Source: Microglena sp. YARC (Eukaryota; Chlorophyta; Chlorophyceae; Chlamydomonadales; Chlamydomonadaceae). Taken from it: a DNA stretch of 64,000 nucleotides. Where the stretch lies: assembly GCA_022414725.1 (NCBI GenBank), contig CM039467.1:14188432-14252431 (forward strand), in the 5' to 3' direction. This document shows, one piece after another, positions 10,801 through 22,705 of this stretch (positions within the stretch are counted from its first letter, which is position 1; each line of letters opens with the position of its first letter). A program made the position numbers and the translations under genes. A model generated the notes under the pieces. It did no database searches and was not told the origin of the DNA. It worked only from the letters and a program-made list of their open reading frames with translations.

Positions 10801-11530
10801 TATCCAGACTTGGCAACCCATGGGGGTCTAACTTGAATACATATATCAAGTGGGAGCACCACAAAACTGTCTCTGTCCCAGCATTTCGACTGTTGATATA
10901 GAGAGCTGGTAGAACACATGCCAAGCATTCCTACCAAATCATCCGTAACACGCGTAACGCTATCAGCATTTCGTATTGGTTACCCATGGGGGTCCAACTA
11001 GAAAACATACATCAAGTGGGACCATCACAAAACTGTCTGTCTCAGTCTTCGCATAACGACCATTGATATAAAGAGCTGGTAGAACCCATGCCAATCAGTC
11101 CTACCAAAGCCTCTTTAACACGCGAAATAATAGCAGTATTCAGTATTGGTAACCCTGGCAATTTGCCCGCTGATTTAGAGATGGTAGAACCCATACCAAG
11201 CAATCCTACCAACGCCTCTGTGACAAGTTAAACACTAGCAGTCTTCAGTATTGGTTACCCATGGGGGTTCAACGTGATTACATATATCAAGTGGGAGCAC
11301 CACAAAACTGTCTCTATCTCAGCATATCGACCGTTGGTATAGAGAGCTGGGAGAACCCATGCCAAGCATTCCTACCAACGCCTCTGAAACACGCAAAACA
11401 CTAGCAGTATTCAGTATTGGTTACACCTGAATATCACCGCTGATTTGGAGCTGGTAGAACCCATGGCAAGCAATCCTACCAACGCCTATGTACCAGGCGT
11501 AATGCAAGCAAAATCCAGTCTCTGTAACTA
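10800..11530 (+). repeat. ~170-bp diverged tandem repeat
   Basis: Four to five units share TTGGTTACCCATGGGGGT, AAGTGGGA(G/C)CA, CACAAAACTGTCT, GAGCTGGTAGAACCCATG and ATTC(C/A)TACCAA. The array lies just downstream of the CCCH gene 3' end. Confidence 0.6.
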
Positions 11531-11564
11531 AGGCACATCGCCCGTTGATAAAGAGAGATGCTGC

Positions 11565-11800
11565 TGCTTGTGGTGTTGAACATACCAGCTTACAGCCTCA
11601 ACCTTTGCAATGCTACCATGATTTGCTCCTGTAGCATCTGGTGCTCCTGTTCCAGCTGCTGCTGCTGCTGCCCCTGTTGCAGCTGCCTCTGCTTCTCCTG
11701 TAGGATCTGCTGCCCTTCCTACACTGGTGGTGGTGTTGACCATACCAGCTCACAGTCTCAACCTTTGCAATGCTACCATGATTTGCTCCTGTAGCATCTG
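11565..11800 (-). repeat. Duplicated 3' end of the CCCH gene
   Basis: 11570-11660 repeats the stop-codon end of the CCCH coding region (11740-11820) with few changes. Shared words are CCTCAACCTTTGCAATGCTA or nearly so, and TGATTTGCTCCTGTAGCATC. The distal copy is beyond the stop and should be 3'UTR or downstream DNA. Confidence 0.7.
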
Positions 11801-14800
11801 GTGCTCCAGCTCCAGCTGCTCCTGCCCCTGCTGCAGTTGCTGCTTCTCCTGCAGGATTTGTAGCATTTGTTGCCCTTCTTGCTGCTGCAGCAGCATCTGC
11901 TGCTGCTGTCGCTGCAAGCTCTCCCCCGGCAACATGTTGACCGGCATGTTCGAATTATGCATGGACGACTGGACGGGCATGTTCAAATTATGCATGGACG
12001 ACTGGGCCAGCATGTTAGAACTATGCATGGATGACTGGGCCAGCATGTTCGAACTATGCATCGATGACTGGGCCGGCATGTTCGAATTATGCATGGATGA
12101 CTGCATCAAGCCCTGTGTCATCGCCAATTGCTGCTGCAGATGCTGATGCTGGTGGTGCAGCTGGCGCACAGAGTTGCCGGAGTTCCTATTGAGATTAGGA
12201 GGGACCATGCCTCCGCCACCAAGGCTGGCTGCAAGCAACTCGGATTGGCCCATGCCAGCGCTTCCGAAGCTAGCTGCCAAGAAGCCAGAGGGGCCCATGC
12301 CAGAGCTGCCCAAGCTGGCTGCCAGAAACTCGGAGGGGGCCATGCCAGCACTGCCAATGCTGGCCGCCAGAAACTCAGAGGGGCTCGCCATCATGCCGCG
12401 TACGTTGTCCTGCGCTGTCCTGTTCGGGGCAATCTGGACGGCGTCCGTGGCAGAGAGTGAGGGGTAGCCGTTGCTGCCATTATACCTGGGCCCTCCTGAT
12501 TGACCCCGCAGGACAGGAATGCCGGCATCAGTGTAGCTCGAGCCCAGGCCAAGGGAGGCGATGCTCGAGCTGATGCTGTTGGTTGAAGAGGGCTCGCGGT
12601 GGTTGCCCATGCTAGTGTGATTGCTCATGCTTACGTGGTGTGTCATGCTAATGTGGTTCTGCATGACCATGGCGCCACTGAGGCTGCCTGAGGGGGGTTC
12701 GTTCATTAAGACTTGCATGCGGTGGGGGTAGGGCAGGCTGGACGCCTGGCTGGTGGAGGACCCGGGCCCCGAGTATCCGAAGGGATTGTTGCGGGTTACG
12801 GACGTGTTGGGCAGGTGCAGCTGCGCCAGGGAGGAACGACCCGAGCCAGCAAGGGAGGTGAGAGCAAGCTGGGAGGGGCTGGTGTGCATTTGGGCCAGAG
12901 ACAGCGAGGAGGTGTTTCTCGATCTATGTGGGTGAGCCATGACATCCGAGGCCAGAGCCAAGGGGGCATCTAAGAGTTGCATGAGAGCATCTACTTGCGT
13001 GGAAGCTGGGTTTTCCATGGGGTGGTTGAACTTGCATGACAAGCCGAACGCACACCACCCCTTTTTCAGGTAGTGCGTGCAGATGGGTTCGCCCTCTCGG
13101 AGGGGGTAGCCCCGTGCTGTCAGCTCAGGGGGGGCTGTGTTGTTGGGATGCTTGAACTTACATTTCTCTCCATACGCGCCTACAGGTGGTATGGGTGGGT
13201 GGGTAGGAAGGTGAGTGGGTAGGTGGGTGTATGGGTGGGTGGGTGGGTAGGAAGGTGGGTGGGTAGGTGGGTGTATGGGTGGGTGGGTAGGTGGGTGAAT
13301 GGGTGGGTGGGTAGGAAGGTGGGTGGGTAGGTGGGTGTATGGGTGGGTGGGTCGGAAGGTGGGTGGGTAGGTGGGTGTATGGGTGGGTAGGTAGGTGGGT
13401 GTACGGGTGGGTGTACGGGTGGGTGTATGGGTGGGTGGGTAGGTGGGTGTATGGGTGGGTAGGTAGGTGGGTGTACGGGTGGGTGGGTAGGTAGGTGAGT
13501 GTATGGGTGGGTAGGTTGGTGGGTGGGTAGGTGGGTAGGTAGGTGGATGTGTGTGTAGGTGGGTGTGTAGGTGGATGGGTGTATGGGTGGGTAGGTTGGT
13601 GGGTGGGTAGGTGGGTGGGTAGGTGGATGTGTGTGTAGGTGGGTGTGTAGGTGTATGGGTGTATGGGTGGGTAGGTAGGTGGGTGGGTAGGTGGGTGGGT
13701 AGGTGGATGTGTGGGTGTACGGGTGGGTAGGTGGGTGGGTGTATGGGTGGGTAGCTGGGTGGGTGTATGGGTGGGTAGGTAGGCAGGTGGGTGTATGGGT
13801 GGGTGGGTGTTTGGGTGGTTGAGTAGGTAGTTAGTGTGTCAACGGTGGGGGTCTGACCGGCGCAGGAGTATACAGTGCATTAGTCATCTGCTTACTATGC
13901 CCTCCTCTCTCCCTCCTCACCCCCCCTCCCTTTTTATCCCTTGCCTCCCTCCCTCCTTCTCCCCTCCCTCCGCATCCAGCCTATTACATTGTGGAACGGC
14001 TATATGATATCATGTCATCATATGATCATCAGTCTGACTAGGCCAAAGTTACCATTTATATACAATGCCATCTGATGCAATTTGTATGATATCATCTGAT
14101 ATGATACTCGCCTTTGGTCAAATTATTATGATATGCCGGTCCCTAGTTATCATCCCTTCCCGCCATCCGCCAAGGCATACCATTCCTCCTCCCCTACTTC
14201 CGTCATCCTGCCCTCTTTGCGCCCCTCCCTCTTTGCTTGAATGGGTATCCCGCCTGCTTCCTCCACTCCCAACTCCTCCGACGACTATTCTCCCCCCCTC
14301 CCCCCCCCCCCCCAATGGGTATCCTGCATCCCTTCTCCCATCCCTCCGTCCTCAAGCCCTCCCTGCTCACCCCTCCCACCCTTCCTCCCTCAATGGGTAC
14401 CACGCCCACTTCCTCCACACCGTCCTCCACCACTCCCTCCTCCTCCAATGCCTATCCTCCCTCCTTTTCTCTGCCAATGGGTCTCCTGCCCACATCCTCC
14501 CTCCCTTCCTGCCCCCAATGGGCCCCATCCTCCCTCCCTTCCTACTGCCCCCATCCTCCCCCCCTGCCTCCCTTCTCCCTTTCCAACATCTCTAAGCCCT
14601 CCTTGCTCACCCCTACCCTCCCTTCCTCCCTCAATGGGTACCCCGCCTGCTTCCTCCACTCCCTCCTCCTCCGATGCCCATCCTCCCTCTCTTCCTCCTC
14701 CAACGGGGCTCCTGCCTCCTTTCTCCCTTCCCACCGTCTACATGCCCTCACCAATGCCTATCCTCCCTCCCTTCCTACCCAACCCGCACTCTGACTCCCT

Positions 14801-15373
14801 CCTCCCCTCCCTCCTCCTCCTGTCCCTTCTTCTCCCAATGGGTATCTTGCCTCCCCCTTCCCCTCCCTACTCCTCCCTCCACCCCCACCCCCCACCCCCA
14901 CCCCACACACCCCAATACATGCCATTACGTTGTCATCAACAGGCCATTGTTGGCCCAAGACAAGTCCGATCCGCAACATTCAGGAGGAGTCTTCCAACAA
15001 ATCCTGAGGAAAAGAAAGGCAATATTGCAGCAAGCAAGCAAGCTTTCAGCAAGCAAGCATTATTATCAGTACTAATTCCATAGTATATCCATCCATATTG
15101 TGTAAAACAGTTGTCTCACTAGATTCGATACGTACATGTCCCAGTGCGCATGAAGAATGAGCAGTTGATGTTCTTAGTATCAACCTCCTCCTCATCATCA
15201 TTCCCATTTTCAGCTTCCTTGCGCGGCTTCATGCTCTTAGGCATGTTCATGAAACCAAGCTGGGGGGCAGATTCAGCATCCACTGTGAGCCCGGAGCCAC
15301 TTGTGATAGGAGCACCCCACACAGAAGAGGGACCATCCCAGGATTCATTTTGTGCGTTGGGGACCTGAGCCAT
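11750..15373 (-). CDS. HUA1-like protein with two CCCH zinc fingers
   Basis: Two coding exons, 15373-15136 and 13179-11750, join in phase to 555 codons. The splice falls inside the second Cys of finger 1 and restores it: C71-x8-C80-x5-C86-x3-H90. Finger 2 is C113-x8-C122-x5-C128-x3-H132, and the linker carries GYPLREGEP before it. Paired fingers of this spacing with a GYPLRxGEP linker are typical of plant HUA1/ZC3H-type RNA-binding proteins, so mRNA binding is inferred. The tail is Ser/Met/Asn-rich. It has four copies of a [11 protein letters not shown] unit, five 11-residue units ([11 protein letters not shown]) and a Gln/Leu-rich coiled coil ending at the stop. The single coding intron (13180-15135) holds a GGTGGGTGGGTA minisatellite and a pyrimidine-rich block. 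An acceptor at 15379 just before the ATG implies an upstream noncoding exon. Confidence 0.85.
12185..12395 (-). repeat. 57-bp in-frame coding repeat
   Basis: Four units encode a 19-residue repeat ([14 protein letters not shown]) inside the CCCH protein. The length is a multiple of three, so copy number can change without breaking the frame. Confidence 0.7.
13185..13830 (-). repeat. Intronic GGTGGGTGGGTA minisatellite
   Basis: About 640 bp of GGTGGGT(G/A)-type units, immediately upstream in transcript sense of the exon-3 acceptor at 13180. On the transcribed strand it is CCCACC(T/C)-rich and so supplies an extended pyrimidine/A tract. The plus strand has G-quadruplex potential. Confidence 0.85.
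14010..14150. mobile_element. TATCATATGAT element, copy 1
   Basis: Shares CAGTCTGACTAGGC(C/T)AAA, ATTTAT(A/G)TACAAT, TCATCTGA/TCATATGA motifs, CTC(G/A)CCTTTGGTCA and ATGATATGCCGGTCCCTAG with 59360-59510. A partial third copy is at 8885-8935. The ends (GGGGACTGGCA...TGCCGGTCCC in the second copy) are inverted, which suggests a small MITE. Confidence 0.5.
14160..14925 (+). repeat. Pyrimidine-rich CCTCCCTCC block
   Basis: About 760 bp of CT-rich sequence with repeated motifs CAATGGGTA-C-TGC-TCCTCC. It lies in the CCCH intron. Both strands are open in several frames only because stop codons are rare in such sequence. Confidence 0.8.
14924..15066 (+). repeat. Dispersed element E, copy 1
   Basis: Shares AGGCCATTGTTGGCC, AACATTCAGG, GTCTTCCAACAAATCCT, AGAAAGGCAATATTGCAGCA and AGCAAGCATTATTAT with 44243-44390, and its first part with 55205-55345 in reverse. 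Function unknown. Confidence 0.5.
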
Positions 15374-15378
15374 GAAAT

Positions 15379-16900
15379 CTGCGTGCACGCAGTGGAGGGA
15401 GTTGAACACGGGTAGTGGGTATGCGGCTGTGACAGTCAAAACAATGTAAGCAAGGTTGGGAGATGAAAAGGACTGATGGGTAGGCAGCTTTGACGACAGG
15501 GGAAAACCTACAAGCAAGGTGTGGGGTTCATCACTGCTGGTGTGTAGGGGTGGAGGTTGGGTGGTGGTGGTGGTGGTGAGAGGGGTTGTAAATAGATAGC
15601 ACACAGGGTAGGCAGCTTGCAAGGTCAGGTAGTGAGGGTGGGGATGAGGCAGGAGGAGAGCCCAACAGCTGGGGTATCGAATAAACAGGGATAGGGCTGC
15701 AAAAAGCAAGGTAGGGAGTTGAACAGTGGTAGTGAGTAGCCTAGCTGTATGACGGGAAGAGGGGTGGATGCAGTTGATGTGTGCATGTATGATCCAGTCC
15801 AGGGGTAGCCAGAGAGGCAAAAGGGACTTGTCAAACCGTGGACGAGTTTGTGATGGCAGGTATGGAATGGAGTAGACCAATGCTGGTGGCTAGGCAGTAC
15901 ACTGGTGGTTGGTAGGCTGCTTGGAGAACAGGCAGAATAGTGGTGGCTGGTGACTGGTCAGAGGATGGCAAGATGACAAGGCAAGCCAGAGGCTTGGGAC
16001 ACAGGGTAAGATATGGGGAATGGGGTGTGGTGGTGGTGGTAGAGGTGTTGAGCATGGTGATGATTGTAGTATTTGAGGTCGTGCCAGACTGAAGACGATG
16101 GTGGTCGTGGAGATAATTGTATCATTGGTGTTGGTGGCGACCATGATGATAAAGCAAGTCCTCGGACTGAATGAAACAGACAGAAGTCGAGCAATGCAGT
16201 AGGCTGCCGACCAGAGCAGTCGAGAAACAGATATAGTCGTACAAGGTCAGAATTCATTGTGCAAAGAGATTTTCAAGACTGCTGTCGCAAGAAAAGTCGG
16301 TAGTAGGGCATAGACTCAACAACGAGATCTGTAACTCGGCTCGTCGCGTCAGCAGAGAAATCAGGAAGCATCTTTGTGGAGGTGAGAATAATGCCTCTTC
16401 GGACACGCTTGAGCTCAGAGTGAGCTTAGTTGGAAGATGAAAAAATAAAGTCTAGGCACAGGAGAAGAGAGCGAAAGTATCGTAAAGCAAAGCGAATTCG
16501 CACTGCAAAATTACGATGCTTCACGAGAAATCCCGTCAGGCACAGTTGCAAGTTTCAATAGCAATCGCAGGAGCAGATGAGGTATTCGCCTACTGATGTG
16601 GAGAGGGAAGCCCTCCCCAGGTCGTCACAATCGATACGTTGCAAGAGCAAGGGAGCAGCAGCAGGGCGGGGCAGCTGAAGGGGGCGCGAGAGCCCGTTGA
16701 ATGATCTTGCGATAATTCGAGCATGTCCCACGTGTGACTCATGTGACATCGTGTGCGTATATGGGGCCTGGGAGGCCTATCTGGTTGGAATCTAGCATTA
16801 AGTATATCGAGTTCAGAAGGACATTGAGCACTTACCTCTCCCAGTCGAAACGGTGGCAGCAGATATGCAGCTCACAGTGCGCAAACAATTAGGCCGACAG
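15379..16900 (-). other. Probable 5'UTR intron and first noncoding exon of the CCCH gene
   Basis: A strong donor, GAGAG|GTAAGTGC, lies on the minus strand at 16836/16835. The acceptor ACGCAG is at 15379, five bases before the ATG. The segment upstream of the donor to about 16900 has no ATG in transcript sense, so it would be an untranslated leader. The intron is full of diverged GT-rich repeats (15430-16140). Transcription start not located. Confidence 0.45.
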
Positions 16901-17554
16901 GTAGGTATGCTGCTTAACTTGTACGGGATTAGAAGCTACAAAAGAAAGAGAAGCGCAGAGAGCAAGCAATAGTTGTTTGGCGTCAGTTTCGCTACACCGA
17001 GACTATAGTACGCAAGTAGGGCTATGGCGTAGTTCAGGTATAGGTTCACGTATGCCAACTTGAACTCAAAACGCATTTCTGGGCCTCAGTCAGTGTCCAA
17101 GCCCCCCCCCCGTAGCATTACTAATGGGTTGGGGTTGGGACAGGGTAGCTCCTTTCGTAGCTGTCACTGGTCCTTTTTAATGGATATCCGGGGCCAATCC
17201 TTCACTTGTTCTTTATCCTCGCGAAAGCAGCCCCTCTGATCAGAACTGGGAACTTAAACGTGAGTGAGCTCCATCAGTAGTACTGGGTTGAGTGAACCCC
17301 TCGAGAAGTCGAGGTGACGTGATTGCTCATGAGTCATGACTGCCCATCACTTCTCCGTCAAGTGGATGCACTATTGAACTTCAGTCGAATTCGTAACAGA
17401 ACGGTCCACTTCCAACAGCTACGTCACCTACGCGCACTAAGTGAGCGCGCGAGGAGAGAGAGCTCATTCTCAGACACTGGCAATTGGCGTGGCTTCCGAC
17501 GCCTGCGCCTGGGTAAAACACCACGTCGGGGGATTTTTTTCGGCACTACGTGGA

Positions 17555-17589
<35 letters not shown>

Positions 17590-18158
17590 ACTACGGAGCT
17601 CTAATAATAATTAACTTGCTGACTTAGTCCGGACGTAGCGGTAGTTATTTTGTTTGGTCGTCTTGTTACCGGTACGTCGTGGCTGTCGCTAGCCTACAAC
17701 ATTGAACATGTTCATAATTTGCCAAATTAGTCCATATTAAAATGTAATAATACTATTATTTAGCACTAATGTTCTCTGTGGAATACAACTACCTGCCCTC
17801 GCCACGTCAGGTGGACTTCCACATTGGCGACATGTAATGCCTGTGGTACGCCGGTTAGCAACAGATTATGTTTCGAATTTTGACGTGATCTTCGTGTCAG
17901 GCTGTCGGAATGCAGAGACTAGGACGAGGCTTAATTTCCCTTCCAGCTCTATTATTTTCGGTCTGATATTTTCGGAATTCTCGTACATCCTCGGAAACCC
18001 TACCGGCCTGTCCTACCCTGTTCGGCACAGACATCAACATTATTCTTAATTACCGGTACCCAAATATTTTTCACCCAACCTCTTCAATCCTCGTACAATA
18101 ATTATAATAAAATAACCGAGGCTGTTGCTCATGATCCATAGGTCCCGAGAGCTCCACG
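16900..18158. promoter_or_regulatory. Divergent intergenic region between the CCCH gene and RBR-A
   Basis: About 1.25 kb separates the two 5' ends. It holds a G homopolymer of about 30 at 17558-17587 preceded by a GA-rich stretch. No canonical TATA box could be assigned with confidence. It may serve as a shared promoter because of the head-to-head layout. Confidence 0.3.
17558..17587 (+). repeat. Poly-G run
   Basis: Around 30 consecutive G, about 0.57 kb upstream of the RBR-A start codon. RBR-B has a matching run in the same sense (45129-45164, C on the plus strand). Confidence 0.9.
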
Positions 18159-18565
18159 ATGAACATATCCTGCCCTTCTTTTCCAACTCTTAGCCCCCGA
18201 GCTGAAATAGGGGAGATTCTCCGCGAAGCTTTTCGGGACGACAGGCGCGATCAGCCACCAGACACAGAAATCGATAGAGAAGCACTCCGCCTTCATATCG
18301 AGGTGATTTACAGACTTCCTTGCTTGAACGCCAAGGGCAGCAAGGCAGCAACAAGAAAGCAGCATGTGAACTTGTGTCATGAACCCATGAAGACCTTGTT
18401 TTAAAACCTGTCAGATATCGACAAAAATGACGCTCTTAATTTGAAGGAATAATCCTTCAGTTGCTTATAATGAGATGGGCAGAGGAACCCGCTGCTTACT
18501 TAGGAAAAACGAATTTCGTACCCAAGAAGAAAATGCATAAGATAAATCTTGAAATCTTCGGTGCG

Positions 18566-18695
18566 CTTTAGTGTTCGCGGTCGCGGTCAACCGCCATGGT
18601 AGCTTTGTCCAGGTCCAGGAGCCCGTTCTCTACCGCCGCAAGACGGGGCTCCCTGGGTAACACGCCCTACCAGGCGTACGTTCTCATTACCCATA
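18566..18695 (+). mobile_element. tRNA-SINE body, headless copy
   Basis: Contains TTTAGTGTTCGCGGTCGCGG, CCGCCATGGTAGCTTTGTCC, CCCGTTCTCTACCGCCG and CCAGGCGT in the order of the complete copy at 31525. It lies in RBR-A intron 1. The promoter head is absent. Confidence 0.6.
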
Positions 18696-18883
18696 CGTCC
18701 ATATCGGTAAACGATACGCATGTTACACATGAGCACGTTGCCAGCATGTCTGTACAGTCAACAAGTTCAGGAAGGGCCGAACTGGACAAGTATTTAAACT
18801 GTTAAATCCGCTCAATATGCTCACTGGCTTCGGTGGGTATCGCAATGGAGGACTTGGAGAGTTGGAGCAGCCTATACTTGGAT

Positions 18884-18922
18884 GGGGTGCAAGTCCTCCT
18901 AGTCCAGGAGGACTTGCACCCC
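18884..18922. other. Perfect 17-bp hairpin with 5-base loop
   Basis: The arm GGGGTGCAAGTCCTCCT (18884-18900) is followed by loop AGTCC and the exact reverse complement (18906-18922). The flanks match the sequence near 5510-5580 (CCGACACAAA-CAG-GAC-CCGAGGA, TTCGAATGGCGTTG), so this is the edge of another dispersed repeat. Confidence 0.8.
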
Positions 18923-19354
18923 AGAAGGTGAGCCTCCCGACACAAAACAGCGACCCCGAGGATTCAGTTCGAATGGCGTTGTTACTGACTAACTGACTAA
19001 CAAAAGTTCAAGTCAATTTGGCTATACTCCTAGCGATTTAGTTGTACGACAAGCGTCCTACATAATGTGTGTTCTGTAAATAATGTGTGCTAAACTTTCC
19101 TGAGCGTGTCTGCTTTTGCAGGAATCATGGAATCAAACGGGAGTAGAAAAAAAAGCACTCCCCCACGCCTTAAAAAAACTGAGGATTGACCCCCCCCCCC
19201 CCTCCCCCCCCCTTAAATAGAAATACCCCTTTAAAACAAAAATGGATTCTGGGGGTATAAAAATATGGCGCACATAATGGCATCCTCGGAATTCCCACAC
19301 AGGGATTGTGTGATAGTCAAAATTCAGTTTTGTCCCCCCTGCCACACCATGCCA

Positions 19355-19355
19355 T

Positions 19356-19400
<45 letters not shown>

Positions 19401-19405
19401 ACACA
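19355..19405 (+). repeat. Poly-C and (CA)n / CCCA microsatellites
   Basis: An uninterrupted C run of about 40, then CACACA and CCCATTCACCCA-type sequence to about 19590, all inside RBR-A intron 1. Confidence 0.85.
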
Positions 19406-20054
19406 CACACCACACACACAAACTCACACACACACTCACTTGGTCACACACATTCACCCATACCCTGCATAACCCCACATTACCCACCCATCCACCCACC
19501 CATTCATCCACCCATAATATCAACCTATTCACCCACCCGCACCCATCCATAGCACCCATTCACCCTCCCATACCCAGCCATTTTACCCACTCATACTCTG
19601 GTCTGGTCTGGTCTGAGCTGGGGTTTGTGGGGTGGGGTGGGGTGGGGTGTGGTGTGTGTGGGGGGGTAAATACGTATTGCATGAGGTCCAAATTGGTGCC
19701 AATAGACTACCCTTACCAAGGCCTACTCATGGGTGGTCTCAGAATGTCATTTGGAGGTCTGAGTAAAAAGTTAGCAAAACAACAAATGAGGGCTGACCCC
19801 CCCTCCCCCCCCCACCCCCCCAAAATGAGGTGCTCAGAATGACCTGAAAAGTAACTCAAAGTATTGCCATGTTACATGCCATTACAGCCCCGTTCTCAGA
19901 AAATAAAATTGATCGGGCCTGGACAGAAAATTGTGAGGCCTGGGCTACACCTGAATCGAACTGCCTTTCTCACTTGCACTGTTCCCTTCTTGGGCTACGC
20001 ATGGCAGCTTCGGTCTAGCTCCATTCATCTCCACAGGGTCAAGCCCTAAGCTTT

Positions 20055-20190
20055 ATTTCAGCTGCAATGGAATGCCCGTCATGTCAGCTTGAAGACTAGC
20101 TAGCTAGCTTCAGTTTAGGCCCAAGGACGGGTAAAGGGAGCTGCCTAAAAGCTGCTCCCAGCCCAAAACAGAAAAAGTGGAGAAGAAAAA
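20055..20190. mobile_element. Foldback MITE, degraded copy
   Basis: The right end GGGAGCTGCCTAAAAGCTGC and a trailing CAGAAAAAG are recognisable. The left arm (AGCTTTATTTCAGCTGCAAT) is eroded. Confidence 0.4.
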
Positions 20191-20384
20191 GAGTGAGTCA
20201 CTTCATCCTCCTCCCTCGGAATCCTCGGTTTGCAAGGAGAGGCCCACCCACCCCTTTGAGAATCTGATTTGAATTTGAATCTAGATTTAATTTGAGTTCA
20301 TGCAAACAATGTTCTAGGCTCTTCCATCTAATTTCAACACCAATTCGTCTGCCCAGGGATGGGCAACTCAGGGCTTTGTTTTTC

Positions 20385-20600
20385 AAATCTGAAAGTGGGA
20401 TTTTTCTAGCTTAATGGTTTTAGGCCTCCTCCAGGGACATCGTATTAGTGCTTTTCATAGCTTTTTATTTTGCTATTTGTAGCTTTTTGGGTGCATTGAG
20501 GGCACACAATACACAAAACTTCTTTTTACTTTCTTTAGCGATATTTTTGTCAAAACGGGGTCAAAACTAGCGATCGCTATATATAGCGGTAAAAAAAGCC
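20385..20600 (+). repeat. Dispersed repeat D, copy 2
   Basis: Reads AAATCTGAAAGTGGGATTTT, GCCTCCTCCAGGGACA, TTTTCATAGCTTTTTATTTT, ending with a TAGCGATCGCTATATATAGC palindrome-like segment. The copy at 26580-26790 ends in the same way. Confidence 0.55.
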
Positions 20601-20644
20601 TTGGGGAAACTGTGTTATTGCAAGAAGTACCCAAGAGTATGGTG

Positions 20645-20829
20645 CAGGGTACTACATTTTGTCATTTTGGTTTGCGCTTTAGACGCAACTGCCTCCTTTT
20701 GGGTTGCGCTTTTGACTCAACTGAAAACGGAAATCTCCGCGCTGCGCCCGAGGGGTTCTAAAAGATTGCGTCGATCGCGCAGTCGGGCTCCAAAACCATG
20801 CGTGCTAGCACGCGTCACGTAGTACCCTG
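20645..20829. mobile_element. hAT-like MITE, copy 3 (best preserved)
   Basis: 185 bp beginning CAGGGTACTAC and ending GTAGTACCCTG. It is flanked by an exact 8-bp duplication, GTATGGTG (20637-20644 and 20830-20837). Inserted in RBR-A intron 1. No open frame. Confidence 0.85.
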
Positions 20830-20925
20830 GTATGGTGCACTGGTGTTTATGCATACTACCCAAGTGTACTCTGCTCATCGAGGGTGAGCAGCGTGAAGAT
20901 TGATAACCATGTGATCAAACCCAAA

Positions 20926-21506
20926 CCCAAATCCAAACCAAAACCCAAAACCAAACCAAAACCTAAACCCAAATCCAAACCTAAACCTAAACCCAAATCC
21001 AAACCAAAACCAAATCCAAACCTAAACCCAAATCCAAACCCAAACCATAAACCTTAACCCAAATCCAAACCAAATCCAAACCTAAACCCAAATCCAAAAC
21101 TAAATCCAAACCCAAACCCTAATCCAAAACCACATCCAAACCTAAACCTAAATCCAGAACTAAATCCAAATCCAAATCCAAACCTCAACCCAAATCCGTA
21201 CCTAAACCCAGATCCAAAACTAACTCCAAAACCAAACCTAAACCCAAATCCAAAACTAAATCCAAATCCAAACCTAAACCCAAATCCAAAACTAAATCCA
21301 AATCCAAACCTAAACCCAAATCCAAAACTAAATCCAAATCCAAATCAAAACCTCGATCCAAAATCAAAACGAAATCCAAACCTAAACCCAAATCCAAAAC
21401 CCAATCCAAACCTAAACCCAAATCCAGAACTAAATCCAAACCTGAACCCAAACCCAAACCCAAATCAAAATCAAAACCCAAATCCAAAATCAAATCCAAA
21501 CCCGCA
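20926..21506 (+). repeat. Hexameric AAACCC/AAATCC array
   Basis: About 580 bp of 6-bp units (AAACCC, AAATCC, AAACCT, AAAACT). It runs into the acceptor CCCGCAG of RBR-A exon 2 at 21507. It resembles degenerate telomere-type CCCTAAA sequence but has a 6-bp, not 7-bp, period. Confidence 0.85.
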
Positions 21507-22606
21507 GGAATGGACATCTTCTCTTGACTTCTTGATCTCCCAACGCTTAGCCGTTGCCTGGTCCAATGAATCCGATGCGACTGAGTGTGTTGACACAGAG
21601 GAGATTGCTTTGAGACGTCAACTGGATGATTTGATCAGGCTGGAGGCTGATGTTCAGGATCTGAAAACATCGCAGACGCTGGTTCTGGAGATTGAAGCTG
21701 ATGAGCGTGTTGCAACACGGGATCATGCAATTGCAATGGCACTTGATCAAGCCAGAACAGAGGATTCCGATGAACTTAACGATATAGTTGATTGGATGGG
21801 TGATGGGGGAAATCCTTCACATGAGGAAGTGTGCAGCTTCCGGATTCATGGTTCCAGCTCTAACACTCAACCGAAGCATAGGGCCACTTCAAAAGGCACC
21901 CTGAAGAAGCGCGAGCTCCTCTTTCCTACTTCAGCTGCAGTTGCCACGACACATGCCCCCCTGGCACAACAAGTGCCACATCAGGGACCAAGTGCCACAC
22001 CAAGTGTCCTAGGAGGCGGCAAACTGCCTGAGCATGAGCCAAGTGACACAGCAGGTGGCAAACTGCCTGATCACGAGCCAAAAATCCTAGTAGGTGCCAT
22101 AGCAGATGTCCCCCTGCCACAAGAGGAGCCAGGCGTCCTAGCAAGTGTGGCAGCAGATTCCAACCAGGCACAACAGGAGGGGCCAGGGGCGCTAGCAAGT
22201 GTGACAGCAGATTCCAACCTGGCACAACAGACGTCCTGTGTCCAAGGCGGTGCCACAACAGATACCATTCCGCAACAGCAGGTGACAAAGGATATGTTAT
22301 CATGCATCATCTGCTTTGATGAATTTTCATTACGGGACATTCTATCCGCTGGGGATATGGACGGCCCATCATCCAGCAGCACCATGCCTGGCTGTGGTCA
22401 CCACACATGCCGCGACTGCATGCGCCAGTATGTGCGCACACAACTGTCAGAACGCAAGTATCCCCTCATGTGCCCAGCGGCCTCATGCAGCAGTGCCATC
22501 GGAGATAAAGTTGTGGTGATGCTGCTGCAAGGGGGGGAGACGGAAGAGGAAGATATGCAGGTGAGTTTGGCCTGTCCACATCCATCCCTGATGGTGATAA
22601 GGGTGG

Positions 22607-22636
22607 TGATGATGGTGGTGATGATGATGGTGATGG

Positions 22637-22705
<69 letters not shown>

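Noticed and set aside
14065..15083. Long Pro/Ser/Leu frames
   Set aside because: CT-rich intronic block of the CCCH gene. Several frames on both strands are equally open.
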